Assembly: GCF_003945545.1 (NCBI RefSeq)
Contig: NZ_CP029617.1
Span: 6,661,001 to 6,725,000 of the forward strand
From: Streptomyces sp. WAC 01529
Lineage (GTDB): Bacteria; Actinomycetota; Actinomycetes; Streptomycetales; Streptomycetaceae
DNA: 64,000 bases
Reading direction: 5' to 3'
Shown: in pieces, positions 50,800-59,672 of the stretch
How positions within the stretch are numbered: the first letter of the stretch is position 1
Layout: each line of letters begins with the position of its first letter
Notes under the pieces: model-generated
What the model was told of the DNA's origin: nothing
The model's input: the letters and a program-made list of their open reading frames with translations, nothing else
Databases searched by the model: none
Program-made: the position numbers and the translations under genes

Positions 50800-51561
50800 G
50801 TGGTGCATGCGTTAGAGGTCTTGGAGGGCGGGTCTGCGGGGGCGCCAAGGGCCGAGTTCGAGGTGGTGTACGTCGCCCCTGACGGGTCGGAGTCGCGGCG
50901 TTTGCTGGCGGATGCGTGGGCGGTGCAGTTCGAGCACGTCGCGCCTGTACGCGCGTTCGCGTCGTACCGCGGCCAGCGGAACTTGCCGGGCCTGTGGTGG
51001 TCCGCCACGGCGGGCGGGCATATCGGGTATGAGTCCTGGCTGGAGCGGGACCACGTGATGTTGCTGGACTTCGATCCGGCGGTAGTGGGTATCTCCTCGC
51101 AACCGTTCTGGCTGTTCTGGTCCTCGGTGAAGGGCAAGCCGGTCTCGCATGCGCCGGACTACTTCGCCCGCCGGGACGACGGATCGGCGGTTGTCGTCGA
51201 CTGCCGTCCGGCCGAGCGTCGCAGAGCGAGGGACTGGGTGAAGTTCGAAGCGACGGAGACGGCTTGTGATCAGGTGGGGTGGGAGTTTCGGCTGCTGGGG
51301 GCGCCGGATCCGGTGCTGGTGCGGAACGTGCGCTGGCTGGCGGGCTACCGCCACCCTCGCCACCGGGTGGAGCCGGTGGCCTCGTGGCTGCTGGAGACGT
51401 TCGTCGAGCCGTTGCCGCTGATGGACGGTGTCCTGGCTGTGGGGGAGCCGGTGGCGGTGCTGCCGGTGCTGTTCCATCTGCTGTGGTCGCACGAGTTGGC
51501 GGCGGACACGTCGGTTCCGTTGCACGCCGAGTCGCTGGTGTCGCTGGGGATGGTCCGGTGA
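50800..51561 (+). CDS. TnsA-like heteromeric transposase endonuclease subunit
   Basis: 253 residues. TnsA makes the 5' cuts that free a Tn7-type element. A restriction-endonuclease-like core is visible: the Glu in GYESWLERDH (near residue 77), the Asp in HAPDYFARRDD (near 120) and the strand SAVVVDCRP (131-138). In E. coli TnsA the last strand ends with a catalytic Lys; here it is Arg (VDCRP), a variant I believe is common in this actinobacterial group. GTG 50800 or GTG 50803 starts it. Its TGA overlaps the tniA GTG by four bases. If the cutting activity is retained, the element can use cut-and-paste rather than replicative transposition. Confidence 0.82.
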   Translation: MVHALEVLEGGSAGAPRAEFEVVYVAPDGSESRRLLADAWAVQFEHVAPVRAFASYRGQRNLPGLWWSATAGGHIGYESWLERDHVMLLDFDPAVVGISSQPFWLFWSSVKGKPVSHAPDYFARRDDGSAVVVDCRPAERRRARDWVKFEATETACDQVGWEFRLLGAPDPVLVRNVRWLAGYRHPRHRVEPVASWLLETFVEPLPLMDGVLAVGEPVAVLPVLFHLLWSHELAADTSVPLHAESLVSLGMVR

Positions 51562-53594
51562 GGGCGGGCGGCGAGAGTACGGTGCTGCGGGTCGGGGACT
51601 GGGTCACCTTCGATGACGGCCAGCACCAGGTGGTGGCTCTGGCGGGGACGGCGGTGCGGCTGCGGTCGTCGGGCGGTGAGGAGTCGGTGGTGCTGGCCTC
51701 GTACTTGATGGCGGCGCCGGACTTCTCGGTGACGGGCACCGAGTCGCTGCCCACGCTGGAGCCGGCCGGGTTGCTGGAGTCGCTGCCCGAGGCTGCGAGG
51801 GAGGCGGCGGTGGAGTGGGAACGGCACGTGGTGGAGGTGGAGACCGGCTTGCCGGCGGGGGCGGAGCCGGGAACGGCGGTGAGGCCCGAGTACGACCCTG
51901 CACGGCCGTTGGTGGAGCGGGCCCAGGCGAAGGCGGATGAGCTGGGGGTGAGCCTTCGCACGGTGATGGCCAAGCGGTCGCGCTACGCACAGCAGGGGGT
52001 GTGGGGGCTGGTCGATGGACGCCTGGTGCGGCTGACGGAGGCGACAGGCCGGGCGGACGCCCGGCTGGTCGCCGCGGTGAAGCAGGTGCTGGATGACCAG
52101 ACGCACGCTTCGACGGGCACGCGATCGCGGGTGATCCGGCGGGTGGTGAAGCTGGTCGAGGACACCCACGGCGAAGGGGTGGTGCCGCTGCCGAGCCGCA
52201 ACACCTTCTACAAGCTCATCGACGCCCTGTCCACGGGACGGCATAGCTTCGGGTCGGCGGCCGCCCGGCGGCAGACGGCGAACCGGCCGACGGGCCCGTT
52301 TACGCCGACGTTCGCGGACCGTCCCGGAGAACAGGTGCAGATCGACTCCACCCCGCTGGACGTCATGGTGGTCCTGGACTCCGGGGTCGTAGCCCGCGCC
52401 GAATTGACGATCGCGGTCGATGTCGCCACCCGCACGATCTGCGCGGCGGTGTTGCGGCCGGTGAGTACCAAGGCGGTGGACGCCTCGCTGCTGCTGGCGC
52501 GGATGCTGGTGCCGGAGCCGATGCGGCCGGGCTGGCCGCTGAGTCTGCGGATGACGGCCTCGCGGATGCCGCACCGGCAGCTCCTCGACGTCGATGCGCG
52601 GATGGACCAGGCTGCTGCCAAGCCGGTGATCGTGCCGGACACCGTCGTCATCGACGGCGGCAAGGTGTTCATCTCCAACACGTTCATCCGGGCCTGCGCC
52701 CGGCTGGGCATCTCGGTCCAGCGGGCACGCCCCCGCACGCCCACAGACAAGGCGATCGTGGAGGCGACGTTCTCGGCGATCAACACCCTGTTCTGCCAGC
52801 ACCTGGCCGGCTACACCGGCCGGGATGTGAGCCGCCGCGGCGAGCGGGTTGAGCAGGCCGCGGTCTGGACGATCCCCGAACTGCAGAATTTGCTGGATGA
52901 GTGGTTGCTGGCGGGGTGGCAGACCAGGCCGCATGACGCCCTTCGGGATCCGTTTCGGCCGGGGAAGGCCATCTCGCCGAACGACAAGTACGCCTCCTTG
53001 GTGGCGGCGGCCGGCTACCTGCCGCTGGTGTTGCGCGGGGAGGACTATCTGGAGCTGTTACCGGTGGCCTGGCGCGCGATCAACGACTACGGCATCCGCA
53101 TCGCGCACCGCACCTACGACAGCGCCGAGCTGGGTCCCTATCGGCGTCAGCACTCCGGCCATGCGGCCAGGCGCGGGCTCTGGGAGGTGCACTACGACCC
53201 TTACGACCTCTCGCAGGTCTTCGCGCGCACTGAAGGCGGCTGGGTCACCGCGCCCTGGGTGCATCTCCCGCTGGTGGCCGCGCCGTTCGCCGAGTTCACC
53301 TGGGCGCACGCCCGACGCCTGGCCGCCGAGGCCGGCCTGGACGACACCAACGAGGTGGCCGTCGCCCGTGTCCTGGACGCGCTGCTGACGCGCGCCGAAC
53401 ACGGCCCGGACCGGCAATCGGCCCGCGTCCTGGGCCGCACCCGCGCGGCAGCCGCTCTGGCCGCCCCCACTGCCGCACCTGCGATCGAAAGCGCCCCCGA
53501 GCCCGAGCAGGAGTCCACGGCGGCGCCACCGGCCGCGAACGTGGTGCCCTTCGGGGTCTTCGACGCCCACGCCGAAGCCGAAAGGTGGCTATGA
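51558..53594 (+). CDS. tniA: TniA/TnsB-type DDE transposase
   Basis: 678 residues. N-terminal HTH-like DNA-binding modules (about 125-250) are followed by an RNase-H-fold integrase core: the first Asp in EQVQIDSTPLD (near 262), the second in VVIDGGKVFIS (near 366) and the Glu in AIVEATFSAIN (near 402), giving a D-x35-E spacing. A Mu/TnsB-type C-terminal beta-barrel comes next. It binds the end repeats and joins 3' ends to target DNA. GTG 51558 is set by the GTGA overlap with tnsA. The last bases overlap tniB (ATGA). The alanine/glutamate-rich tail may bind TniB. Confidence 0.88.
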   Translation: MRAGGESTVLRVGDWVTFDDGQHQVVALAGTAVRLRSSGGEESVVLASYLMAAPDFSVTGTESLPTLEPAGLLESLPEAAREAAVEWERHVVEVETGLPAGAEPGTAVRPEYDPARPLVERAQAKADELGVSLRTVMAKRSRYAQQGVWGLVDGRLVRLTEATGRADARLVAAVKQVLDDQTHASTGTRSRVIRRVVKLVEDTHGEGVVPLPSRNTFYKLIDALSTGRHSFGSAAARRQTANRPTGPFTPTFADRPGEQVQIDSTPLDVMVVLDSGVVARAELTIAVDVATRTICAAVLRPVSTKAVDASLLLARMLVPEPMRPGWPLSLRMTASRMPHRQLLDVDARMDQAAAKPVIVPDTVVIDGGKVFISNTFIRACARLGISVQRARPRTPTDKAIVEATFSAINTLFCQHLAGYTGRDVSRRGERVEQAAVWTIPELQNLLDEWLLAGWQTRPHDALRDPFRPGKAISPNDKYASLVAAAGYLPLVLRGEDYLELLPVAWRAINDYGIRIAHRTYDSAELGPYRRQHSGHAARRGLWEVHYDPYDLSQVFARTEGGWVTAPWVHLPLVAAPFAEFTWAHARRLAAEAGLDDTNEVAVARVLDALLTRAEHGPDRQSARVLGRTRAAAALAAPTAAPAIESAPEPEQESTAAPPAANVVPFGVFDAHAEAERWL

Positions 53595-54676
53595 GCACGC
53601 CCTCCTCCCGGATGCCGCAGACGGATCTGCCCAAGGCGACGCCACCGGATTGTCCACTGACCACCAAGGAGGGCTGGCGCCGCTACGTCGAGCGCGAGAG
53701 CACCCCACCGCCGTTACACAGCGCCACTGAGCGGGCCGCGCTGACCGGCCGGGCACGGGACCGTGAGGACGAGTGGCGGCGGGAGTATCACGCGGACCTG
53801 CCGATGGTGAACACCCCGACCATCCGCAAAGTCATCGCCACCGCACGACTGTTGATCCAGCTCAACCGCCACCAGGTCTCCGCCCGCCGGGGCGTGATCC
53901 TTTCCGGTGCTTCCGGTACGGGCAAGACCACCGCGCTCACCCAGCTGGGCCGCGCGCACGAGCTGGCCACGCGCAAGCGCCATCCGCACGACGGGGCCCG
54001 CCTGCCGGTCATCTACGTGACCGTTCCCCCGGCGGCGACGCCGAAGATGCTCGCGACAGAGTTCGCCCGCTTCTTCGGATTGCCCTTTCCCAAGCGGGGA
54101 GTGACCCTCACCGACATCGTGGACGCGGTCTGCGCGACCGCCGCCCACACCCGGGTCGATCTCGTCCTGGTGGACGAGCTGCACAACCTCAACCTGGCCA
54201 CCCGCTCCGGTGCGGAAGCCTCCGACCAGTTGAAATACTTCGCCGAACGGCTGCCGGCCACGTTCGCTTACGCGGGCATCGACATCGAGACCCAGGGCCT
54301 GTTCGCCGGCACCCGCGGCCGTCAGATCGCCGGACGGTTCGTCGTCATCCCTGCCGCCCCGTTCTCCCACGCCACCGGCGCCGACCAGGAGACGTGGCGG
54401 GCCCTGGTCCGCACGCTGGAGTCCTTGCTCCGCCTTCACGAGCACGCCCCCGGAACGCTCACCGAGATGAGCGACTACCTCTTTCACCGCACCAGCGGCA
54501 TGATCGGAAGCCTTTCCCAGCTCATCCGCGGCGCTGCCGTGCTGGCCATCGAGGACGGCAGCGAGCGCATCACGAGAGAGCTGCTGGAGCTGGTTCCCCT
54601 GGACTTCGCCGCCGAGCAGACCCAGCGGCTGATCACCCCGGCAGGCGCAAAGGGCCGACGCCGGAGCGTGGCCTGA
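53591..54676 (+). CDS. tniB: TniB/TnsC-type AAA+ ATPase
   Basis: 361 residues. After a basic N-terminus the AAA+ core has GASGTGKTTAL (Walker A, near residue 108), LVLVDELHNL (Walker B, near 194), then AGIDIETQGLF and RQIAGRF with sensor residues. In Tn7-like systems this ATPase forms a filament on the target chosen by TniQ and recruits the transposase. ATG 53591 overlaps the tniA stop, and the stop overlaps the tniQ ATG by one base, so the four proteins are made from one coupled message. Confidence 0.88.
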   Translation: MSTPSSRMPQTDLPKATPPDCPLTTKEGWRRYVERESTPPPLHSATERAALTGRARDREDEWRREYHADLPMVNTPTIRKVIATARLLIQLNRHQVSARRGVILSGASGTGKTTALTQLGRAHELATRKRHPHDGARLPVIYVTVPPAATPKMLATEFARFFGLPFPKRGVTLTDIVDAVCATAAHTRVDLVLVDELHNLNLATRSGAEASDQLKYFAERLPATFAYAGIDIETQGLFAGTRGRQIAGRFVVIPAAPFSHATGADQETWRALVRTLESLLRLHEHAPGTLTEMSDYLFHRTSGMIGSLSQLIRGAAVLAIEDGSERITRELLELVPLDFAAEQTQRLITPAGAKGRRRSVA

Positions 54677-55887
54677 TGCTCCTGCCCCGGCTGCCCGACC
54701 CGGTCCCCCCGGCCCGTCACGAAATCGCTGTCTCCTACATCAGCCGCCTGGCCACCCTGCACGGCATGGACTCACAAACGCTCTGGATGCAGGCCACCCG
54801 GCCGAAGCGGGAGGGAGCCTCCCGACGCGTCCCGATCCCCGAACAGCTCGCCGCGCTCACCGGCCGCAACGTCCACGCCCTGGCCGGGGCCCTGCCCGAA
54901 CTGCGCGACCCGCTACCGGACTGGGCCATGTTTCGCCACGCGACGCAGAGCGGCTGTCATCTCTGTGACGCCCGCCATCCGGGCGGCCGGGTGGTGAGGC
55001 TGCTGCCGCACCACACCTACGTCTGCCTGCGGCACGGCACCTGGATCGGCCCGCCCGACATCGACCACCCCGCTGCCGGCCTCGCCCAGCTGCCGGAAGT
55101 CATCGACGCCCAGCGCCGCCATCACGTCCTCGTGCGACGTTACGGCTGGGAAGCCGCCTACGACGCGGTGCTGACCGCCTTCATGCTCTGCGCGCACATC
55201 TGGGCCGACGGCCGCCTGCCTGGCGAGGACTTCCACGTCTGGCACACCTGGGACAGCCGGACGTACGCCCTCATCCCCTACGACCATGCCGCCAAGTCCT
55301 ACAGCTCCTACAGCACGTCCAAGCTGTTCGCCGCCGTCTATCCCGAGGTCATCGGCCTGGCACCGCTGATTGCCTCCCCCTACTGGCGGCAGCTGGCCTG
55401 CGGCACCACCACGGAGCAATCCCGGTTCTTCGCCGAGGTCGGCAAGCGCGTCACCTACCCCTACAGAAAGAAGGAGCACGGCGACGCCGTCGCGCACTGG
55501 GCCATCGCGGATGCCTGGCGCCCACCCTCGACACCGCTGACGACCTACACGCCGGGCCAGGTTCGCGGAAAGCTCTCTCCGCTCCACGCCAGTCGGGCCG
55601 CGCGGCACGCGAACAGCGTGAAGTGGTACAGCCGCATCAACCGGAACCAGGGCCGCACCCTCCTGTTCCACAACCACCTCAAGCCCGTCCTCCTGCGCGA
55701 CAAGACACCGCAATACGTGAAGTGGGAAGGCACCGTCTGGCACAGCAGCCGCACCGACGCCCTCATAAAGGAAGAGGTCGCACGGCGGCGAAAGGAACTC
55801 CAAGACGGAGCAGCGCGCTTGCGGCACCAGCGGACGTTGCATGAAGGGTCAAACGGGAGCCAGCCCGATGCCGACCACAGCATCTGA
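54676..55887 (+). CDS. tniQ: TniQ family target-selection protein
   Basis: 403 residues. PVPPARHEIAVSYISRLATL at the start and a zinc-binding block with CHLCDARHP and CLRHGTW (near residues 94 and 117) mark the TniQ fold. A long helical C-terminal part follows, with DRL/WYSRINRNQ-type basic patches. In Tn7-like elements TniQ/TnsD chooses the insertion site, by binding a specific attachment sequence or, in CRISPR-associated types, a Cascade or Cas12k complex. No CRISPR array or cas gene is near, so a DNA-site or random-target mode is more likely. It converges on the aminopeptidase gene. Confidence 0.85.
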   Translation: MLLPRLPDPVPPARHEIAVSYISRLATLHGMDSQTLWMQATRPKREGASRRVPIPEQLAALTGRNVHALAGALPELRDPLPDWAMFRHATQSGCHLCDARHPGGRVVRLLPHHTYVCLRHGTWIGPPDIDHPAAGLAQLPEVIDAQRRHHVLVRRYGWEAAYDAVLTAFMLCAHIWADGRLPGEDFHVWHTWDSRTYALIPYDHAAKSYSSYSTSKLFAAVYPEVIGLAPLIASPYWRQLACGTTTEQSRFFAEVGKRVTYPYRKKEHGDAVAHWAIADAWRPPSTPLTTYTPGQVRGKLSPLHASRAARHANSVKWYSRINRNQGRTLLFHNHLKPVLLRDKTPQYVKWEGTVWHSSRTDALIKEEVARRRKELQDGAARLRHQRTLHEGSNGSQPDADHSI

Positions 55888-55933
55888 TGGCAGGGCCGGT
55901 CGGGACAGGTGCCACACCGGAAAGAGGCCCGCG

Positions 55934-57565
55934 TCAGCAGGTGGTGCCGGGCGCTACCTTCTCTAGTCCCAGGAGGTAGTCGTCGACGGCGTTGGTGACG
56001 CAGGCGTTGCTGCGGCCGTAGGCGGTGTGTCCCAGGCCCTCGTACGTCAGCAGCATGCCGCCGGGGAACTGGTCGGCCAGGCTCACGGCATCCTCGTAAG
56101 GGGTGGCCGGGTCGCCGGTGGTTCCCACCACCAGCACCGGTGGTACGCCGGCGGCGTTGACCTTGTGCGGCTTCATCGTGCCGGTGGGCCATCCCTTGCA
56201 GGTCAGAGCGGTCATCACAGCTGAAGTGCCGTAGATGCCCGCGGCCTTGTCGGCGGTTTCGAGGGCGTCCCAGTACGGCCTTTCGCTGCGCGGATGGGGT
56301 GTGTCAAGGCAGCTGACGGCCTGGAGTGCGGCCTCGCTGTTGTCGACGGGCACCTGGCTGTCGTCGCCCGCCTCGTCGGTCTCGTCGGCGGGTCCGTCCG
56401 AGGAGTCGGCGGGTCCAGATGGCTCCCAGTCCTCTGCTTCCGAGAGCTGTTCGTCGTACAGGCCGGCCATTTTTGTCCCGTCCCCGTCGGCCGCGTCCCC
56501 CAGCGCCTCGGAGAGGTCTGGCCACTGGTCCTCGGGCGTGTACATCGACTCTGTGATCGCGGTGAGCAGCATGGTGGCGTCGAGCCCGTACTCGTCCCCG
56601 TCAACGGGCAGCGGTTCACGCTCCGTCTGCTCGTACAGATCGTCGATCAGTGCGGATATCTCCTCAGGGGTGCTGCCGGGGCAGCTGTCTTCGGCGATGT
56701 CCGCGCAGTAGGTGGCGTAGTCGTCGACGGCCTGCTGGAAGCTGACTGCCTGTCCTATCGTGAGCGCCGACCAGTCCTGGGAGGGGTCTATCGCTCCGTC
56801 AAGAACCAGGGCACGCACTCTGCGTGGGAACTGCTCGGCGTAGGACGTGCCCAGGCTCGTGCCGTAGGACCAGCCGATGTAGGTGAGCTTGCCCTCGCCG
56901 AGGGCGGCGCGCAGCACGTCCATGTCCCGGGCGGCGTCCGGTGTGCCGACGTGGCGCAGGAGCGGGCCGCTGTTTGCCCGGCAGGCGTCGGCCTCGGCCT
57001 GTGCGCTGGCCAGCGCCTCCTGCTGGTCGGTCTCGGTCTGGGGATAGAGCGGCTGTTGTGCCGACGTGGTGTCCTCGGCGCCATCATCGGTGGCCTCCTC
57101 TTGGTCGTCCTCACACGTGAGGGCAGGCGAGCTCTGCCCGACGCCGCGCGGGTCGAAGGAGACGATGTCGAAGCGGTTGCGTACCTTCTTGCTGATCGAT
57201 TCGGCTATGCCGTCCTTGAGGGACTGCACGCCGGGCAGGCCGGGGCCGCCCGGGTTGTAGACAAGTGTCCCGATGCGCCGGTCCGGGTCCGCGGTGACGG
57301 ACTTCGCCACCGGCAGGACGAACGTCTTGCCGTTGGCGGGGTGTGCGTAATCCATGGGAACGGTGAGTTTCGCGCACTCGAAGTCCCCGCAGTCAGACCA
57401 TGTCAGCTTCTGGCTGTAGAAGGACTTCAGCTCCGGGCGGCCGGCCAGGTCGGCGGCAGCGGCCGATGTCCCTGGCCGGTCCGGGGCCGTGCAGGCGGCC
57501 AGGGACGTCGAGCCGAGGACGGCCAGGGCAATGATGAGGGCGTGGCGGCGGGTTGCGCGGTTCAA
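55934..57565 (-). CDS. secreted tripeptidyl-aminopeptidase-like alpha/beta hydrolase lipoprotein
   Basis: 543 residues. A signal peptide ends at the lipobox SLAAC (Cys near residue 25). The S33-type hydrolase has GPGLPG, IGWSYGTSLG (catalytic Ser), VGTTGDPATPY (Asp) and EGLGHTAYG (His), in the order of the Streptomyces SlpD/SlpE and tripeptidyl aminopeptidases. An acidic insert at about 380-420, rich in Asp and Glu, is an unusual feature. It would cleave short peptides outside the cell. It lies about 107 bp downstream of the histidine kinase gene on the same strand, so the kinase pair may control it. Confidence 0.85.
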   Translation of the reverse strand: MNRATRRHALIIALAVLGSTSLAACTAPDRPGTSAAAADLAGRPELKSFYSQKLTWSDCGDFECAKLTVPMDYAHPANGKTFVLPVAKSVTADPDRRIGTLVYNPGGPGLPGVQSLKDGIAESISKKVRNRFDIVSFDPRGVGQSSPALTCEDDQEEATDDGAEDTTSAQQPLYPQTETDQQEALASAQAEADACRANSGPLLRHVGTPDAARDMDVLRAALGEGKLTYIGWSYGTSLGTSYAEQFPRRVRALVLDGAIDPSQDWSALTIGQAVSFQQAVDDYATYCADIAEDSCPGSTPEEISALIDDLYEQTEREPLPVDGDEYGLDATMLLTAITESMYTPEDQWPDLSEALGDAADGDGTKMAGLYDEQLSEAEDWEPSGPADSSDGPADETDEAGDDSQVPVDNSEAALQAVSCLDTPHPRSERPYWDALETADKAAGIYGTSAVMTALTCKGWPTGTMKPHKVNAAGVPPVLVVGTTGDPATPYEDAVSLADQFPGGMLLTYEGLGHTAYGRSNACVTNAVDDYLLGLEKVAPGTTC

Positions 57566-57672
57566 CGGGCTGCTCCCATGTTCGGTTCACGGGTAGCTTC
57601 CCGGGCCGATGCTGAGGTTTTGATGAAGCGCCGCGTTGGCCGGCCCGTGTGATCGGCCTGTGCCCGGCTCGG

Positions 57673-58980
57673 TCAGCCGCGCGCCGGCAGGCGCAGTACG
57701 AAGCGGGCACCGCCGCGATCACCGCGTGCGGCGGTGAGGGTCCCGCCATGGGCGTGGGCGACCCATGAAGTGATGGACAGGCCCAGACCTGCGGACCCGG
57801 ATCTGCTGCGAAAACGTTCGAACAGGGCGCTCGCCACCTCGGGAGGCAGTCCGGGGCCGGCGTCGTCGACCGTCACGGTGCCGTCCCGGGTGACGGTGAT
57901 ACGGACGTCCGCAGGCTCTCCCGGCGCATGGCCGTGCGCCAGCGCGTTGCCCAGGAGGTTGGACACGGCCCGGCGGATGAGGTCGGGGTCGGCGGCCACG
58001 ACGGTCTCCTGTGCGTCGAGCGTGACCTGGTGTCCTTGCGTCGGCGCGTCCTCGATGACCGCTTCCACCACCTGGTCCAGGCGCAGCGGCTGGCGGGCCA
58101 GGGCCGCTGTACCGGACATCAGCCGGGCCCGGGTCAACAGCCCGTCGACGAGCTGCCCCATGGCCTGCGCCAGGCGCAGGGTGCGCCGGTGTACTTCAGT
58201 GCTGTCCGTCTCACCGCGCAATGCGGTTTCCGCGAGCGTGTGCAGCGACGCGACAGGCGTGCGCAGGTCGTGCGCGGCGTCGGCGAGGAATGCCTCCTGC
58301 TGGCCCAAAGCGGCCAGCGCGGGCCGGATAGCCCGTCCGGACAGCAGGTGCCCGACCGCGGCCGACAGCAGCACCAGTACGGCGCAGCCGCCTGTCACCA
58401 CCCAGGTCAGCCTGCGGTGATCGGCCCGCTGCCCGGTTGTCTTGGACACGGTCACCAGGGCGCCTTCTGGGCCCTCGCGTTCGGCCGCGTCCAGCGGGTA
58501 GTACGGCAGGGCGAACACCCGCACTGGCTCGCCGTCGCTGGTCCGCCGGTCGAAGGCTCTTGCACCATCGGCGCGCACGGCCTCCTGGGCGGCATCCTGA
58601 ACGACTGTCGGGCTCACGCTCAGACAGGGCCGGTGCGGGGCGTGCTCGACCACCAGGTCCGCGTCCGCGTCGGACGGCACGGAGAGCACGAAGAACGGAG
58701 GGCACGCGGTGCCCATCGTGTCGACAAGCACCGTGGTGTCCAGCCGGCCCTCCTCGTCCGTCTCCAGCAGGCCCAGGGCCCAACTGGTGTCCACATCCAT
58801 CGAGTGGTCGACCTGCTCACGCCACCGGACGTCGTCGCTGCGCACCGCGAAGAGGGCCATCGCGACGAGCCCCACGGCGCTGGTGAACGCGAACAACGCG
58901 GTGATCCTGCGACGCAGCCGCTTGACCCGCATCGTGGGCGTGAGCGCCCGGGGCCCGCGGCGGAGAAAGGCCCTTCTCAT
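57673..58980 (-). CDS. sensor histidine kinase
   Basis: 435 residues. Two membrane helices (about 28-48 and 193-213) bracket an extracytoplasmic sensing domain. The H-box AAHDLRTPVASLHT places the phosphorylated His at 237. LLGNALAHG is the N-box, VDDAGPGLPPEV the D-box and SGSAGLGLSI the G-box. A HAMP domain is not evident. ATG 58980 overlaps the response-regulator stop by four bases (ATGA), so the pair is translationally coupled. Confidence 0.9.
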   Translation of the reverse strand: MRRAFLRRGPRALTPTMRVKRLRRRITALFAFTSAVGLVAMALFAVRSDDVRWREQVDHSMDVDTSWALGLLETDEEGRLDTTVLVDTMGTACPPFFVLSVPSDADADLVVEHAPHRPCLSVSPTVVQDAAQEAVRADGARAFDRRTSDGEPVRVFALPYYPLDAAEREGPEGALVTVSKTTGQRADHRRLTWVVTGGCAVLVLLSAAVGHLLSGRAIRPALAALGQQEAFLADAAHDLRTPVASLHTLAETALRGETDSTEVHRRTLRLAQAMGQLVDGLLTRARLMSGTAALARQPLRLDQVVEAVIEDAPTQGHQVTLDAQETVVAADPDLIRRAVSNLLGNALAHGHAPGEPADVRITVTRDGTVTVDDAGPGLPPEVASALFERFRSRSGSAGLGLSITSWVAHAHGGTLTAARGDRGGARFVLRLPARG

Positions 58981-59672
58981 CGCGGTTCGCCAGCCGCACG
59001 CTCCTCGGACACCAGTCGGTATCCGACTCCCCGTACGGTCCTGATCAGCGGCGGGTCTCCCAGCTTGCGGCGCAGCTGGGAGACAAGGACCTCCAGGACG
59101 TTCGACTGCGGCTGCGCCATCTCATCCCAGCAGCTTGCGATCAGCTCCGCGCGGGACACCGCCTGGTCGGCCCGCGCCACCAGCACTTCGAGGACAGCGA
59201 ACTCCCGGCTGGTGAGGGTGAGCAGCACCCCGCCCCGGTGGACATGCCTGCGGGCGGTATCGACCTCCAGATCACCCACATAGTGCACAGGCGGGCGGAC
59301 GACCGCGGCGCGGCGGCACAGACTGCCTACCCGCGCGATCAGCTCCGGTACGGCGAAAGGCTTGACGAGGTAGTCGTCACCGCCGCTCGTGAAGCCTTCC
59401 ACGCGGTCGGCAACGGTGTCACGGGCGGTGAGGAACAAGACGGGCACGGCACGGCCTCCGCGGCGCAACCCGTTCACGTACACGGCGGCATCACCGGAGG
59501 GAAGCATCCGGTCGAAGACCGCGCAGTCGTAGGCAGTGACGAACAGTGCCTCGTCGGCCTGGGGGAGGTCGGCTACCTGATCGACGGCGAACCCTGCGGC
59601 ACGCAGCGCGGCGGCCACCGCGAAACGCAAGTTCTCGTCGTCCTCGACCAGCAGCACCCGCACGCGGCTCAC
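58977..59672 (-). CDS. OmpR/PhoB-family response regulator
   Basis: 231 residues. The receiver domain has the acidic pair E10-D11-D12, the phosphorylated Asp54 in CAVFDRMLPSG, Thr in LTARDT and Lys in YLVKPF. The C-terminal winged helix (VDTARRHVHRGGVLLTLTSREFAVLEVL, core LTSREFAVLEVL, then MAQPQSNVLEVLVSQLRRKL and IRTVRGVGYRL) is of the OmpR type. It is the first gene of the two-component operon. The adjacent peptidase gene is the nearest likely target. Confidence 0.92.
   Translation of the reverse strand: MSRVRVLLVEDDENLRFAVAAALRAAGFAVDQVADLPQADEALFVTAYDCAVFDRMLPSGDAAVYVNGLRRGGRAVPVLFLTARDTVADRVEGFTSGGDDYLVKPFAVPELIARVGSLCRRAAVVRPPVHYVGDLEVDTARRHVHRGGVLLTLTSREFAVLEVLVARADQAVSRAELIASCWDEMAQPQSNVLEVLVSQLRRKLGDPPLIRTVRGVGYRLVSEERAAGEPR

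Larger units (their letters stand above)
50701..55887 (+). mobile_element. Tn7/Tn5053-type transposon, core operon and proximal end
   Basis: Four co-directional, overlapping genes encode a TnsA-like endonuclease, a TniA/TnsB-type DDE transposase, a TniB/TnsC-type ATPase and a TniQ protein. This is a complete heteromeric transposition machine. Just upstream of tnsA, TGACCTTGCA-type repeats at 50714, 50746 and 50766 are placed like TnsB sites at the Tn7 right end, and TGTCTGGTAC at 50701 could be the terminal bases. The outer end is not certain, because a related repeat occurs at 50525. The distal end beyond tniQ was not found in the window, so the end given here is only that of tniQ. Confidence 0.7.

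Noticed and set aside
54676..55887. TniQ as a sign of a CRISPR-associated transposon
   Set aside because: I found no CRISPR array, cas gene or guide-like repeat within the window, so only a plain TniQ-type element can be supported.
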